Positions 36,453 through 44,787 of a stretch of DNA of 64,000 nt are shown piece by piece. Source of the DNA: Halobaculum gomorrense (GTDB lineage: Archaea; Halobacteriota; Halobacteria; Halobacteriales; Haloferacaceae). How positions within the stretch are numbered: the first letter of the stretch is position 1; each line of letters begins with the position of its first letter. The notes under the pieces were generated by a model. It saw nothing but the letters and a program-made list of their open reading frames with translations. It was not told the DNA's origin and made no database searches. The stretch is from NCBI RefSeq assembly GCF_900129775.1, contig NZ_FQWV01000001.1, forward strand, positions 62,001 through 126,000. Direction: 5' to 3'. Made by a program: the position numbers and the translations under genes.

Positions 36453-37810
36453 TGCGCGAGGCCCACCCCCGCGAGCGAGCCACGGGCGTCGACCACTACG
36501 TCAGCGAGGCCGACGGCATCGGCGGCCGCCTCCGGGTCGCCCCCGAGGACTTCCGGGTCCGCGAGCGCGAGCGGATGGACCCCGAGCCGCTCGACGCCCA
36601 CGCGGGGTCGTACCCGTGCGTCCTCCTGCGGGCGACCCTGCGCGGCTGGGACACCAACGACTTCGCGAGCGCGCTGTCGAACGCGATGGGCGCCAGCCGC
36701 GAGCGCGTCTCGTGGGCCGGCACGAAGGACAAACACGCCGTCACCACGCAACTGTTCACGATCCGCGACGCCGACCCCGACGATATCCCGGACCTCGACG
36801 GTGCCGAGGTCGAGGTGCTGGGTCGCGTCGGGCGCGACCTCTCGTTCGGCGACCTCGCGGGCAACGAGTTCGCGATCCGCGTGCGCGAGACCGACGGAGA
36901 CCCCGATCCGATCACCCGCGACCTGCGCGCCTTCGCCGCCGGCGACGACCCCGACGAGGTCGCGGCGGCGGACGACGGCAACGCGGACGAGGTCGCGGTC
37001 CCAAACTACTTCGGCCACCAGCGCTTCGGAAGCCGCCGCCCGGTCACCCACGAGGTCGGCCTCGCGGCGATCCGCGGCGACTGGCGGGGCGCGGTGCTCG
37101 CGTACTGCGGGAACCCCTACGACACCGAACCCGAGGACTCCCAGCGCGCCCGCGAGGTGGTCGAGGACGAGGCCGGGAGCGGCAGCCCCGACTGGAGCGC
37201 CGCCCTCGACGCCATGCCGGGCCGCCTGCGCTACGAACGCTCGATGCTCCACCGACTCGACGAGGGGGCCGACTGGCGCGCGGCGCTGGAGGCGGTCCCG
37301 TCGAACCTCCAGCGGCTGTTCGTCAACGCCGCGCAGTCGTACGTGTTCAATCGGATCCTCTCGGAGCGCCTGCGCCGCGGGCTGCCGTTCGCGTGCCCCG
37401 TCGCGGGCGACGTGGTCGCGTTCGTCGAGCGCGAGGTGGCGTTCCCGAAGCCCGACATGGACCGCCTCCAGCGGGCGACCGGCGGGCGGGTCGACACGCT
37501 CGCGCGCCACTGCGAGCGCGGGAGGGCGTTCGTCACCGCGCCGCTGGTGGGCACAGAGACGGCCCTCGCGGGCGGCGAGCCCGGCGAGACCGAACGCGAG
37601 GTGCTCGCAGATCTCGACGTGGAGCCGGACGACTTCGAACTTCCGGGGGAGTTCGCCTCCAGCGGCACCCGTCGGGCGGTCCTGCTCCCGACGGATCTGA
37701 CGGTCTCCGCGGAGGAGGGCGACCCCGTGTTCGAGTTCGCGCTGCCGTCGGGCTCGTACGCGACGGTGCTGTTGCGGGAGTACCTGAAGTGCGATCCGGA
37801 CCGGCTCTGA
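36452..37810 (+). CDS. truD: tRNA pseudouridine(13) synthase TruD
   Basis: 452 residues from the ATG at 36452. Catalytic Asp93 lies in [13 protein letters not shown]. The [17 protein letters not shown] block and the [12 protein letters not shown] segment identify the TruD family, as does an internal insertion (the TRUD domain, about 185-330). It converts U13 (and related sites) of tRNAs to pseudouridine. An in-frame upstream extension is antisense/hypothetical and ignored. It is coupled to pth2 by a one-base overlap. Confidence 0.93.
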   Translation: MREAHPRERATGVDHYVSEADGIGGRLRVAPEDFRVRERERMDPEPLDAHAGSYPCVLLRATLRGWDTNDFASALSNAMGASRERVSWAGTKDKHAVTTQLFTIRDADPDDIPDLDGAEVEVLGRVGRDLSFGDLAGNEFAIRVRETDGDPDPITRDLRAFAAGDDPDEVAAADDGNADEVAVPNYFGHQRFGSRRPVTHEVGLAAIRGDWRGAVLAYCGNPYDTEPEDSQRAREVVEDEAGSGSPDWSAALDAMPGRLRYERSMLHRLDEGADWRAALEAVPSNLQRLFVNAAQSYVFNRILSERLRRGLPFACPVAGDVVAFVEREVAFPKPDMDRLQRATGGRVDTLARHCERGRAFVTAPLVGTETALAGGEPGETEREVLADLDVEPDDFELPGEFASSGTRRAVLLPTDLTVSAEEGDPVFEFALPSGSYATVLLREYLKCDPDRL

Positions 37811-37920
37811 GGGCGGGCACGGAGGTGGCGGTTTCCGGATTTCCCCCACCCGGACCTATTTCTCGCGGACTGGCGAACGACGCCCATGACGCGCTTACTC
37901 GACGCGCCGGAGGACCGGCG

Positions 37921-38295
37921 ATGAACACCACGGCGATCGACCACTTCGTGCTCACCGTCTCGGACGTGAGCGCGAGCTGCGACTTCTACGAGTCGCTGGG
38001 CGCGGAGGTCGTGACGTTCGGCGACGACCGGAAGGCCGTCCGGTTCGGCGACCAGAAGATCAACCTCCACCCGACCGACGGCGACGTGACGCCCGTCGCG
38101 GCCAAGCCGACGGTCGGCGCCGGCGACTTCTGTCTGTTGACGGAGACGCCGGTCGAGATGGTCGAGGCCGAACTCCGCGAGCACGGGATCGAGATAGTCG
38201 AGGGACCGGTCGAGCGCACCGGCGCGGTAGCGCCGATCACGTCGGTGTACGTCCGCGACCCCGACGGGAACCTCGTCGAGATCGCGACGACCTGA
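37921..38295 (+). CDS. VOC-family (glyoxalase/bleomycin-resistance-like) protein
   Basis: 124 residues with paired beta-alpha-beta-beta-beta repeats: IDHFVLTVSDVSASCDFYESLGAEVV and the SVYVRDPDGNLVEI C-terminal motif. Candidate metal ligands are His8, His51 (INLHPTD) and the terminal Glu. The VOC fold covers glyoxalases, dioxygenases and resistance proteins, so function is open. No operon partner; DUF2103 follows after 76 nt. Confidence 0.87.
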   Translation: MNTTAIDHFVLTVSDVSASCDFYESLGAEVVTFGDDRKAVRFGDQKINLHPTDGDVTPVAAKPTVGAGDFCLLTETPVEMVEAELREHGIEIVEGPVERTGAVAPITSVYVRDPDGNLVEIATT

Positions 38296-38371
38296 CCGGT
38301 CGCGCAAGCGCGAGCCAGCGAGCGAGGCTCGAACGAACGCGTTTATCCTCGCGCCGTCCCTTCCGACGGTA

Positions 38372-39142
38372 ATGAACTGCCGGCGGTGCGGCTCGTCGCT
38401 CCGCAAGCCCGGGGACTACTGTCTCGCCTGCGACACCGCCAACTGCGAGAGCGTCGTGATCGATTTCGGGGCCGAGCGCGCGACGCTGACGATGGTCGGC
38501 TTCGAACCCGAGCACCCGCCCGACGACTTCAACCCCGAGTCGCTGGTGCTGGGCGAGACGACGATCACGACGGTCCCCGACGACGGCGAGCGCACCGCGC
38601 AGGTCCAACTTCGCAACTTCGCGGGTCGCGTCGCCGACGAGGTCCGTCGCAAGCGCCCCGAGACGGTGTACGCCGCCGGCGAACGCGAGCCGCTGCGGGA
38701 GACCCGCGCGCAGTTGCACTACGCGTTCTACCGCGTCCCCGACGACGACCCCGTCGGCGCCGTGCTCGCGCGCCGCGGAGAGCCGGCGCTGGAGGTGGTC
38801 GACGCGCCCCCGGAGGCGAAGATCGGCGGCTCGCACTCGACGCTCATCGGCGAGCGGACCGGGATGAAAGCGATCCTGACGGCCGCCGACCATCCACACG
38901 TCAAGAAGGTGATCCCCGGCCCCATCGACGCCGGCGGCTCGGGCTCGCGCACGGGGCTGCGGGCGAAGGTGACGCGCGCGGACGAACACGGGAACGTCCG
39001 GATGCTCCTGCGCGACGGGTCGAGCGTGCAGGAGAACCGCGTCGTCACGACCGCGGGCGACCGCGAGACCGGCGAGCGCGTGCGCGACGACCTGAACGAG
39101 GTGCTCTCGGAGTCGGGGTTCGGCGAAGGCGGGGGTATCTAG
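38372..39142 (+). CDS. DUF2103 archaeal metal-binding protein
   Basis: 256 residues. An N-terminal ribbon (MNCRRCGSSL...YCLACDTANC) precedes a mixed domain and the DUF2103 core, KIGGSHSTLIGERTGMKAILTAADHPHVKKVIPGPI, about residues 149-195. The family is widespread in Euryarchaeota and its biochemistry is unknown. A GTTTATC TATA-like box 25-30 nt upstream of the ATG suggests a leaderless transcript. It ends 3 nt from the end of the truncated regulator. Confidence 0.85.
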   Translation: MNCRRCGSSLRKPGDYCLACDTANCESVVIDFGAERATLTMVGFEPEHPPDDFNPESLVLGETTITTVPDDGERTAQVQLRNFAGRVADEVRRKRPETVYAAGEREPLRETRAQLHYAFYRVPDDDPVGAVLARRGEPALEVVDAPPEAKIGGSHSTLIGERTGMKAILTAADHPHVKKVIPGPIDAGGSGSRTGLRAKVTRADEHGNVRMLLRDGSSVQENRVVTTAGDRETGERVRDDLNEVLSESGFGEGGGI

Positions 39143-39145
39143 CCG

Positions 39146-39634
39146 TCAGACCGTCCCCTGGTCGCCGGCGAGGCCGTGCTCGTCGGCCTCGGCGTGGGGG
39201 TCGGCGCGCTCGTACAGCGCGTGGAGGGTGAACGAGACGTTCCGCTCGCGGCAGCTGTCGCGGTAGGCCGCCAGCGCTGCGCGGTCGGGGAACTGCACGC
39301 GGACGTTCCAGCCGGTGTGGTCGCCGCTCGCGGACACCGGACGAGCGCCGGTGTCGGCGAACACGTGGTAGGCGGTTCGCTGGGTCGTCTCGGGCGCGAG
39401 GGTAGCCCGGTAGAACCGGAAGTCCGGCCCCTCGCCGAGCACGCGCACGTCCTCGACGGACGCGTCGTTTCCGAGGGCGTCCTCGAAGCGGGTCAGGTCC
39501 TCGCCGCGGGCGAAGAACTCGATACGCGTGGTGTCTCCCTCGACCGTTCGCTCCAGGTCGGCCGTCACCTCGGGTGCGGCCGCGAGGGCGTCGCGGAGGA
39601 CGGGCGTCGACAGCGTGAATTCGGCGATGAGCAT
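39146..39634 (-). pseudogene. Bat-like (HTH-10 family) regulator lacking its DNA-binding domain
   Basis: 162 residues from the ATG at 39634: the N-terminal sensor module of bacterio-opsin-activator-like regulators ([23 protein letters not shown]..., ...[22 protein letters not shown]..., [21 protein letters not shown]). In intact relatives this is followed by GLTxxQREAL and an HTH-10 domain of 50 residues that binds DNA. Here the text changes to GLAGDQGTV and stops, 3 nt from the convergent DUF2103 stop, so the HTH has been deleted. A CTTTATTTTC TATA (about 39670-39679) remains intact, so a truncated sensor protein may still be made. Confidence 0.7.
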
Positions 39635-39799
39635 TCCGGCGGTCTCCCGTGGCCATACGCGACCACGCACGAAAATAAAGCTGTGCCACGGACCCACGTC
39701 GGCGGCTGCGCGGAGGGTCCCCCCCGCGCTGTCGGCCCCTCGACGGCGACGGGTCGAATTCGCGGGGTTTTTGACGCCCAACGGCGAATCAGTCTCCAT

Positions 39800-40078
39800 A
39801 TGGCTGAACAGCAGAAGGCGCGGACGGTCGGCAGCGCTGGCCGCTTCGGCGCGCGATACGGTCGCGTCGCCCGCAAGCGCGTGTCGGACATCGAGGCAGA
39901 AATGGAGAACGCGACCGTCGACGGCGACTCGGTCAAGCGCATCGGCACGGGCGTCTGGGTCAACGAGGAGACCGGCGAGACGTTCACCGGCGGCGCCTAC
40001 CGGCCGGAGACGCCGGGCGGGCGCTCGGTCCGTCGGAGCATCCGCGCGGCGCTCGAAGACGAGAGCGCCGAGGAGTAA
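39800..40078 (+). CDS. rpl37ae: Ribosomal protein L37Ae, cysteine-free variant
   Basis: 92 residues. The N-terminus ([23 protein letters not shown]) and C-terminus ([18 protein letters not shown]) match L37Ae (eL43) without doubt. In the standard protein the middle has a Cys4 zinc ribbon (CPxC ... CxxC) around residues 40-60; here it reads [21 protein letters not shown], with no cysteine at all. The protein sits in the usual L37Ae-rpo12-pcc1 cluster with a good TATA (GGTTTTTG), so it is the working copy or a neighbour-bound variant; whether a zinc-bearing copy exists elsewhere cannot be seen. Confidence 0.88.
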   Translation: MAEQQKARTVGSAGRFGARYGRVARKRVSDIEAEMENATVDGDSVKRIGTGVWVNEETGETFTGGAYRPETPGGRSVRRSIRAALEDESAEE

Positions 40079-40098
40079 CCACCTCGACTCTCACACAG

Positions 40099-40233
40099 AT
40101 GAGCTACAAGTGTTCCCGATGTAAGCGCGACGTCGAACTCGACGAGTACGGCGGCGTGCGCTGCCCGTACTGCGGGCACCGCGTGCTCCTCAAGGAGCGC
40201 GCCCCCGACGTGAAGGAAGTCAGCGTCAACTGA
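40099..40233 (+). CDS. rpo12: DNA-directed RNA polymerase subunit Rpo12 (RpoP)
   Basis: 44 residues, a gene easily missed for its size. The zinc ribbon CSRCKRDV...CPYCGHR (Cys5, Cys8, Cys22, Cys25) is followed by [12 protein letters not shown], the signature of archaeal Rpo12 (eukaryotic Rpb12). It lies 21 nt after the L37Ae gene and 16 nt before the Pcc1 start, all on the same strand, the conserved euryarchaeal order. Confidence 0.93.
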   Translation: MSYKCSRCKRDVELDEYGGVRCPYCGHRVLLKERAPDVKEVSVN

Positions 40234-40248
40234 GCGGGCACCGCACCC

Positions 40249-40509
40249 GTGTCCGACGACTCCGACCACCGCGCGGTTCTTCGCTTTCCGTTTCCCGACG
40301 AGCGACGCGCCCGCGTCGTTCACGAGGCGATCGGGGTCGAGATCGGCGAGATTGTCGACGACCGATCGGCGGCCGAGGCGACTCGCGACGGCGCCGCGGT
40401 CGAAGTGACCGTCTGCGCGCGCGACCTCATCGCGCTCCGCGCGGGCGTGAACACCTGGACGCGCCTCGTCGAGACGGCCGAGACGGTGGCGACGACGGCC
40501 GAGCGGTAG
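40249..40509 (+). CDS. pcc1: KEOPS complex subunit Pcc1
   Basis: 86 residues from a GTG. The short alpha-beta Pcc1 fold shows [21 protein letters not shown], a middle acidic strand, and [28 protein letters not shown], the dimerisation helix. Pcc1 dimerises the KEOPS complex that makes t6A in ANN-decoding tRNAs. It is cotranscribed after rpo12 in the conserved cluster. Confidence 0.9.
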   Translation: MSDDSDHRAVLRFPFPDERRARVVHEAIGVEIGEIVDDRSAAEATRDGAAVEVTVCARDLIALRAGVNTWTRLVETAETVATTAER

Positions 40510-40616
40510 CGACCACCTCGGTCACGGCCGGGGTCTCGGTCGCTCGCGTTCGCTCACTCCCGTCCGCCGCGCTCCCAATGACCGGGCTTTTCACCCCGAA
40601 GCCCAACCTCCCTGGT

Positions 40617-41009
40617 ATGCAGGGTAATCTGCCGCCGGAAGCACAAGAGAAGATCGAGGAACTCCAGGACCTGCAGGAGCAGGCCCAGCAGCTCGCCGAG
40701 CAGAAACAGTCCACGCAGACCTCGCTGACCGAGGCGCAGGCCGCGCTGGACGCGATGGACGACATCGACGAGGACTCCACGATGTACCGCGAGGTCGGCG
40801 AGATCCTTGTCGAGACCGACTACGCGACCGCCTACGACGACCTCGAGGAGAAAGTCGACACGCTGGAGCTGCGCGCAGAGCGCTTCGACTCCCAGGAGGA
40901 GAAGGTCCAGCAGCAGTTCGAGGAGCTGCAAGAGGAGCTCCAGCAGATGCTGCAGGGCGGCGCGGGCGGCGGCCCGGCGGGCATGGGCCCCGGCGCGGGC
41001 GGCGCATAA
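40617..41009 (+). CDS. pfdB: Prefoldin subunit beta
   Basis: 130 residues from the ATG at 40617; a CTTTTC box 25-30 nt upstream and the standard [16 protein letters not shown] opening set this start over an ATG at 40578. Two long coiled-coil helices (about 9-50 and 75-117) with a beta-hairpin between ([16 protein letters not shown]) identify beta prefoldin. The tail is Gly-rich. Beta and alpha subunits form the jellyfish-shaped chaperone that hands unfolded proteins to the thermosome. The DUF3194 gene follows after 3 nt. Confidence 0.93.
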   Translation: MQGNLPPEAQEKIEELQDLQEQAQQLAEQKQSTQTSLTEAQAALDAMDDIDEDSTMYREVGEILVETDYATAYDDLEEKVDTLELRAERFDSQEEKVQQQFEELQEELQQMLQGGAGGGPAGMGPGAGGA

Positions 41010-41012
41010 GCC

Positions 41013-41273
41013 GTGAGCGACGACCGCCCCGAGCCGACCGACGAGGAGGTCGTCGAGACCGCCTCCGAGGCGGCCGAAGGGGTCGTGCTCGCGCGGTACC
41101 GGCAATCTGACCTCCGTGACTTCGACGTGACGGTGACGTTCGAGGAGGGCGTCCTCGACGTGGACGTGTACGTCAATCCGCCCGCGGACGCAGCGGCGGA
41201 CGCCGACGAGGTGGCCGAGGAAGCGGTCAGCGCGGCTCGCGACGCCGTCGACGAACTGTTCGGACTGGCGTAA
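41013..41273 (+). CDS. DUF3194 family protein
   Basis: 86 residues from a GTG. An acidic N-terminal helix (EEVVETASEAAEGVVLARY) is followed by a beta pair (DFDVTVTFEEGVLDVDVYVN) and a terminal helix, matching DUF3194, which almost always follows prefoldin beta in euryarchaea. The function is unknown, but conserved linkage suggests co-expression with prefoldin. Spacing of 3 nt indicates one transcript. Confidence 0.85.
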   Translation: MSDDRPEPTDEEVVETASEAAEGVVLARYRQSDLRDFDVTVTFEEGVLDVDVYVNPPADAAADADEVAEEAVSAARDAVDELFGLA

Positions 41274-41352
41274 CCCTCGGCCGATCCCGTCTCCGTTCTC
41301 TGACAGCAGAGTGATACGAACGGTTAAGCCGTATCGGGTGCTATGTCATGGC

Positions 41353-41562
41353 ATGTCATCCAGGCGTGCCGCCGGCGCGACCGCACTCGACGCGTACCGC
41401 GACCGCCTGCGGGAGGAGCCCACCTGTCCCGAGTGCGGCTACACGGACGAGGGCGGCGACTGGCAGACGCGCTACCGCGAGCGGCGCCTCGTCTACCGAC
41501 ACATCTGTCGGCGGTGTGCCGCCGTCGACACGCGCGTGCTCCGGCTCGACGGCGCGGAGTGA
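41353..41562 (+). CDS. HVO_0649-like small zinc-finger protein
   Basis: 69 residues with a C2C2 finger: Cys25/Cys28 (CPECGYTDEGGDW) and Cys52/Cys55 (CRRCAAVDTRVLRL). The pattern matches a haloarchaeal small zinc-finger family. The ATG at 41353 sits about 25-30 nt after a GGTTAAG box (41322-41328). Function unknown. Confidence 0.8.
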   Translation: MSSRRAAGATALDAYRDRLREEPTCPECGYTDEGGDWQTRYRERRLVYRHICRRCAAVDTRVLRLDGAE

Positions 41563-41684
41563 GTGCGAACCGACCGCGGGCGGCCCCGAGCAAGCGGGTC
41601 GGTCGCTGGGGTCTTCCGGGGCGGTGTATACCGCTCCGTACGGTTCATAGCAACGCTTACCAGCCGCTCCCCCGACTGAGGATC

Positions 41685-43187
41685 GTGACTTCCGCAGGCG
41701 ACTCCCGCTCGCGCGGCGTCTTCCTCATCACCGTCGACTCCCTGCGTGCCGACGCCCTCGGTCCGCACACGCCGACGCTGCGCGGCCTCGCTCGCCGCGG
41801 AACGACCTTCGAGACCGCCGTCGCCGGCGGCAACTGGACTCCCTTCTCGTTTCCCGACCTCCTGGGCGCCCGGCCCGTCTTCGCCGACGCGTCGACGCCG
41901 GGGCCGGCGGCCGACCCGACGCTCGCGGAGGCGCTGTCGGCCGCCGGCGTCCGGACCGCCGGGGTCAACGCCGGAAACGGCTTTCTCACGGAGTACTACG
42001 GCTACGACCGCGGTTTCGACGCGTTCGAATCGTTCCTCGACGGCGCCCGAACCCCGATCGGCCGCTTTCTCGCGACCCACCCGACGGTCAACGGTTGGGT
42101 GCAGTACCTCGGATGGCCGCTCGGGAGCGCCGCCGCGACGCTCCGCGGGCACCAGCGCCGCCACGCCGTCGACACGTCACACCTCCACGCGCTCGAACGC
42201 CGGGCGGTCGACGCCGTCGACGCCGTCGCCGCCGGCGACCCGGACCGGCGGTTCTTCCTGTGGCTCCACTACATGGATACCCACACGCCGTACGTCCCCG
42301 CACCGCGCCACGTCCGCGCGGTCACCGACGGCGCGGTCGGCTCCTCGCAGACGCTGCTGGGTCACCTCCGTGCCGGGCTCGGCCAGGGGGTCGACGAGGA
42401 GACGCTCCGCACGCTCCGGGCGCTGTACGACGCGGCCGCCCGACAGGTGGACGAGTCGGTCGAGCGCGTGCTCGGCGAGCTCTCGGCGGCCGGACTGCGT
42501 GCGGACACCGCCGTGATCCTCGCCGGCGACCACGGCGAGGAGTTCCTCGATCACGGCCACCTCGCGCACTACCCGAAGCTGTACGACGAGCTCGTTCGTG
42601 TGCCGCTGGTCGTCGACCTCCCCGGCGCCCCCGCGCGCCGCGAGCCCGCGCCCGTGCCCTTGCGCGACGTTCCGTCGACGGTCTGTGACGCCCTGGGGGT
42701 CGAGCCGCCGGCCGCCTTCGCCGGCGAGAGCCTCCTGCCGACGGTGACGACGGCGGTCGCCCCGGACCGCGCTCCGGTCACGTCGCTGGCGCTGCGGGGC
42801 GAGTCGGTGACGAGCCAGCCCATCCCCCGGCGCCTCGGCGACGGCGACCCCCTCGTCGCCGCCCGCACCGACCGCTGGACGTACATCCGCGGTCCCGTCG
42901 GCGACGGCGACCGTGGCGGTGCAGGCGGCGGGGCCGACAGGGCCGTCGAGGTTCGCGTGTTCGACCGCGAGCGCGACCCCAACGAGCACGAGCTTGTCGA
43001 TCGCTCGGCGGTCCCGAAGGCGACCCTACGCGACCTCGAACGCGCGGCCGACGACCGGCTCGCGCTCCTCCCCGACACCCGCGCTGTGGACGGGAGCCGC
43101 CGTGGCGGCGGCGACCGCGACGGCGCCACGGGCCGGAACCTCCCCGACGAGATCGAGCGGCGCCTCGACGCGCTCGGCTATCGCTGA
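41685..43187 (+). CDS. Sulfatase / alkaline-phosphatase-superfamily hydrolase
   Basis: 500 residues from a GTG at 41685. Core motifs are VFLITVDSLRADALG (metal-binding Asp), WTPFSFPDLLG where a sulfatase has its Cys/Ser nucleophile region, FLWLHYMDTHTPYVPAP, and ILAGDHGEEFLDHGHLAH. There is no CxPxR sulfatase motif, so it may not be a formylglycine sulfatase; a phosphatase- or phosphoethanolamine-transferase-like activity is possible. Haloarchaeal members of this type are often linked to surface glycans. No signal peptide is evident. Confidence 0.8.
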   Translation: MTSAGDSRSRGVFLITVDSLRADALGPHTPTLRGLARRGTTFETAVAGGNWTPFSFPDLLGARPVFADASTPGPAADPTLAEALSAAGVRTAGVNAGNGFLTEYYGYDRGFDAFESFLDGARTPIGRFLATHPTVNGWVQYLGWPLGSAAATLRGHQRRHAVDTSHLHALERRAVDAVDAVAAGDPDRRFFLWLHYMDTHTPYVPAPRHVRAVTDGAVGSSQTLLGHLRAGLGQGVDEETLRTLRALYDAAARQVDESVERVLGELSAAGLRADTAVILAGDHGEEFLDHGHLAHYPKLYDELVRVPLVVDLPGAPARREPAPVPLRDVPSTVCDALGVEPPAAFAGESLLPTVTTAVAPDRAPVTSLALRGESVTSQPIPRRLGDGDPLVAARTDRWTYIRGPVGDGDRGGAGGGADRAVEVRVFDRERDPNEHELVDRSAVPKATLRDLERAADDRLALLPDTRAVDGSRRGGGDRDGATGRNLPDEIERRLDALGYR

Positions 43188-43285
43188 CCGGCGGACGCCG
43201 CCGGTCGGCGCTCGACAACCGACGCGCCGTAGTTTTCACCGGCGGCGACCCGAACGTATTTGTAGGAACCCGAGCCAGCGAGAGT

Positions 43286-44071
43286 ATGGTCGAAGCGTTC
43301 GCGGTGGCGAGCGGGAAAGGTGGCACCGGCAAGACCACCACCACGCTCGCGCTCGGGATGGCGCTCGCGCAACGGTACGACGTGACCGTCGTCGACGCCG
43401 ACACGGGCATGGCGAATCTCCTGTTTCACGCCGGTCTCGCGGACGCGCCCGTCACCCTCCAGGACCTGCTCGCGCCCGACGCGCGCGGCCCCGACGGCGC
43501 CGCCGTCGACGTTGCTGACGCGACGTACGAGCGCCACGGCATGCGCGTCGTTCCCTGCGGCACCAGCCTCGCGGCGTTCGAGCGCTCGGACCCCTCGCGC
43601 CTGCGGGAGGTGGTCGCCGAACTCGCCGCCGACGCCGACGTGCTCCTCCTCGACTCGCCGGCGACGCTCGCCTCGAAGTCCGCCGTCCTCCCGATCGTGC
43701 TCGCCGACCGCGTCGTCGTCGTCACCCAGCCCACCATCCCCGCGCTCTCGGACGCGCTGAAGGTGCAGGAGTACGCCGCCTCCTACGGTACGGGGGTCGC
43801 GGGCGTCCTGTTCAACAAGGTCCGCGGCGACCTCGGCTCCGTGGGCGACCAGGCCGAGCGCTACTTCGAGGGACCGACGCTCGGGTCGATCCCCGACAGC
43901 GACGCCGCCCGCGCGGCCCGCGACGCGGGCGAGCCCCTGCTCGCGCACGCGCCCGACAGCGACGCCGCCGCGGCCTACCGGGCGGCCGCCGCCGGGATCG
44001 ACCCCAAGCCGAAGGCCGCCGGCGACGTGGCCGACCGGTTCCGGAGCGCGGTCGTCCCCGAGCGGCCATGA
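43286..44071 (+). CDS. minD: MinD/ParA-family ATPase
   Basis: 261 residues. Deviant Walker A SGKGGTGKTTTT (about residues 9-20), then VVDADTGMANLLFHAGL (switch I/Walker A prime) and LLLDSPATLASKSAVLPIV (Walker B), as in archaeal MinD-like ATPases. The C-terminus is a loose acidic helix, not the amphipathic membrane helix of bacterial MinD, so membrane targeting is doubtful. In haloarchaea MinD homologues affect positioning of motility and chemosensory machines. Its stop overlaps the next gene (ATGA). Confidence 0.85.
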   Translation: MVEAFAVASGKGGTGKTTTTLALGMALAQRYDVTVVDADTGMANLLFHAGLADAPVTLQDLLAPDARGPDGAAVDVADATYERHGMRVVPCGTSLAAFERSDPSRLREVVAELAADADVLLLDSPATLASKSAVLPIVLADRVVVVTQPTIPALSDALKVQEYAASYGTGVAGVLFNKVRGDLGSVGDQAERYFEGPTLGSIPDSDAARAARDAGEPLLAHAPDSDAAAAYRAAAAGIDPKPKAAGDVADRFRSAVVPERP

Positions 44072-44667
44072 CCGAGGGACACTCGCCGGCGGCGACCGAG
44101 CCCGTCCGCGAGCGGCTCCCCCGCGGCGACCTGGTCGGCGCCGGCGTCGCCACCGACTTCGCCGCCCCGCTGGCGGCGTCGCTCGACGACGAACTCACCG
44201 GCTACCTCCGGCTCGAACCCGGGGACGCGCTGCTGGGCGGCGGCGGGAGCGAGGCCGTGATCACGCTCGCCGACGGCGTCCCCGTGCTCACGTACGACGC
44301 CGGCGGCGACGCCGACGGTCCGGCCGCGCTGGCGGCGCTGGCGGGTACGACGCCTGTTCGAGTGGAACGCTACCGGCTCCCGACGGAGGCGCTGGCGCCG
44401 CTGCACGACGCAGTCGCCGACGGGAGCGACCCGTTCCGCGTCGCCCCCGACGCGCCCGCCCGAGAGCTCGCGGACGACGACGAACTCGCCGATCGGAGCC
44501 GCCGGGCCGCGCCGCCGGAGCGACGCGACGCGACGGGCGACCACGACGCGTTGGCGGCGTTTCTCGCCGACGAGGAGCGCGTCGAATCGGTCCGCCGGGA
44601 GGCGCGAGCGGAGGCCCGCGCCCGCGCGGACGAGTGGGGACTAACCGACCAACTCGACGGGGACTGA
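44068..44667 (+). CDS. Uncharacterised acidic partner of MinD
   Basis: 199 residues, coupled to minD by an ATGA overlap. The N-terminal half is a small alpha/beta domain (LRLEPGDALLGGGGSEAVITLADGVPVLTYDAGGD); the C-terminal half is a charged helical tail (about 150-195) rich in Ala/Arg/Glu. I do not recognise a functional family. Strict coupling suggests it works with the MinD ATPase as an adaptor or regulator, which is inference from order only. Confidence 0.75.
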   Translation: MTEGHSPAATEPVRERLPRGDLVGAGVATDFAAPLAASLDDELTGYLRLEPGDALLGGGGSEAVITLADGVPVLTYDAGGDADGPAALAALAGTTPVRVERYRLPTEALAPLHDAVADGSDPFRVAPDAPARELADDDELADRSRRAAPPERRDATGDHDALAAFLADEERVESVRREARAEARARADEWGLTDQLDGD

Positions 44668-44787
44668 TACCGTCGGGCGTCCCCGCGTGAACTCGTTCGC
44701 CGCCCCGGGGCGGCGATGTTCGTGAACTGCGCACGCCCGACAGTACGAACCATAGACTACACGTCGGTCGGCGGCGAAGCCGACGGT

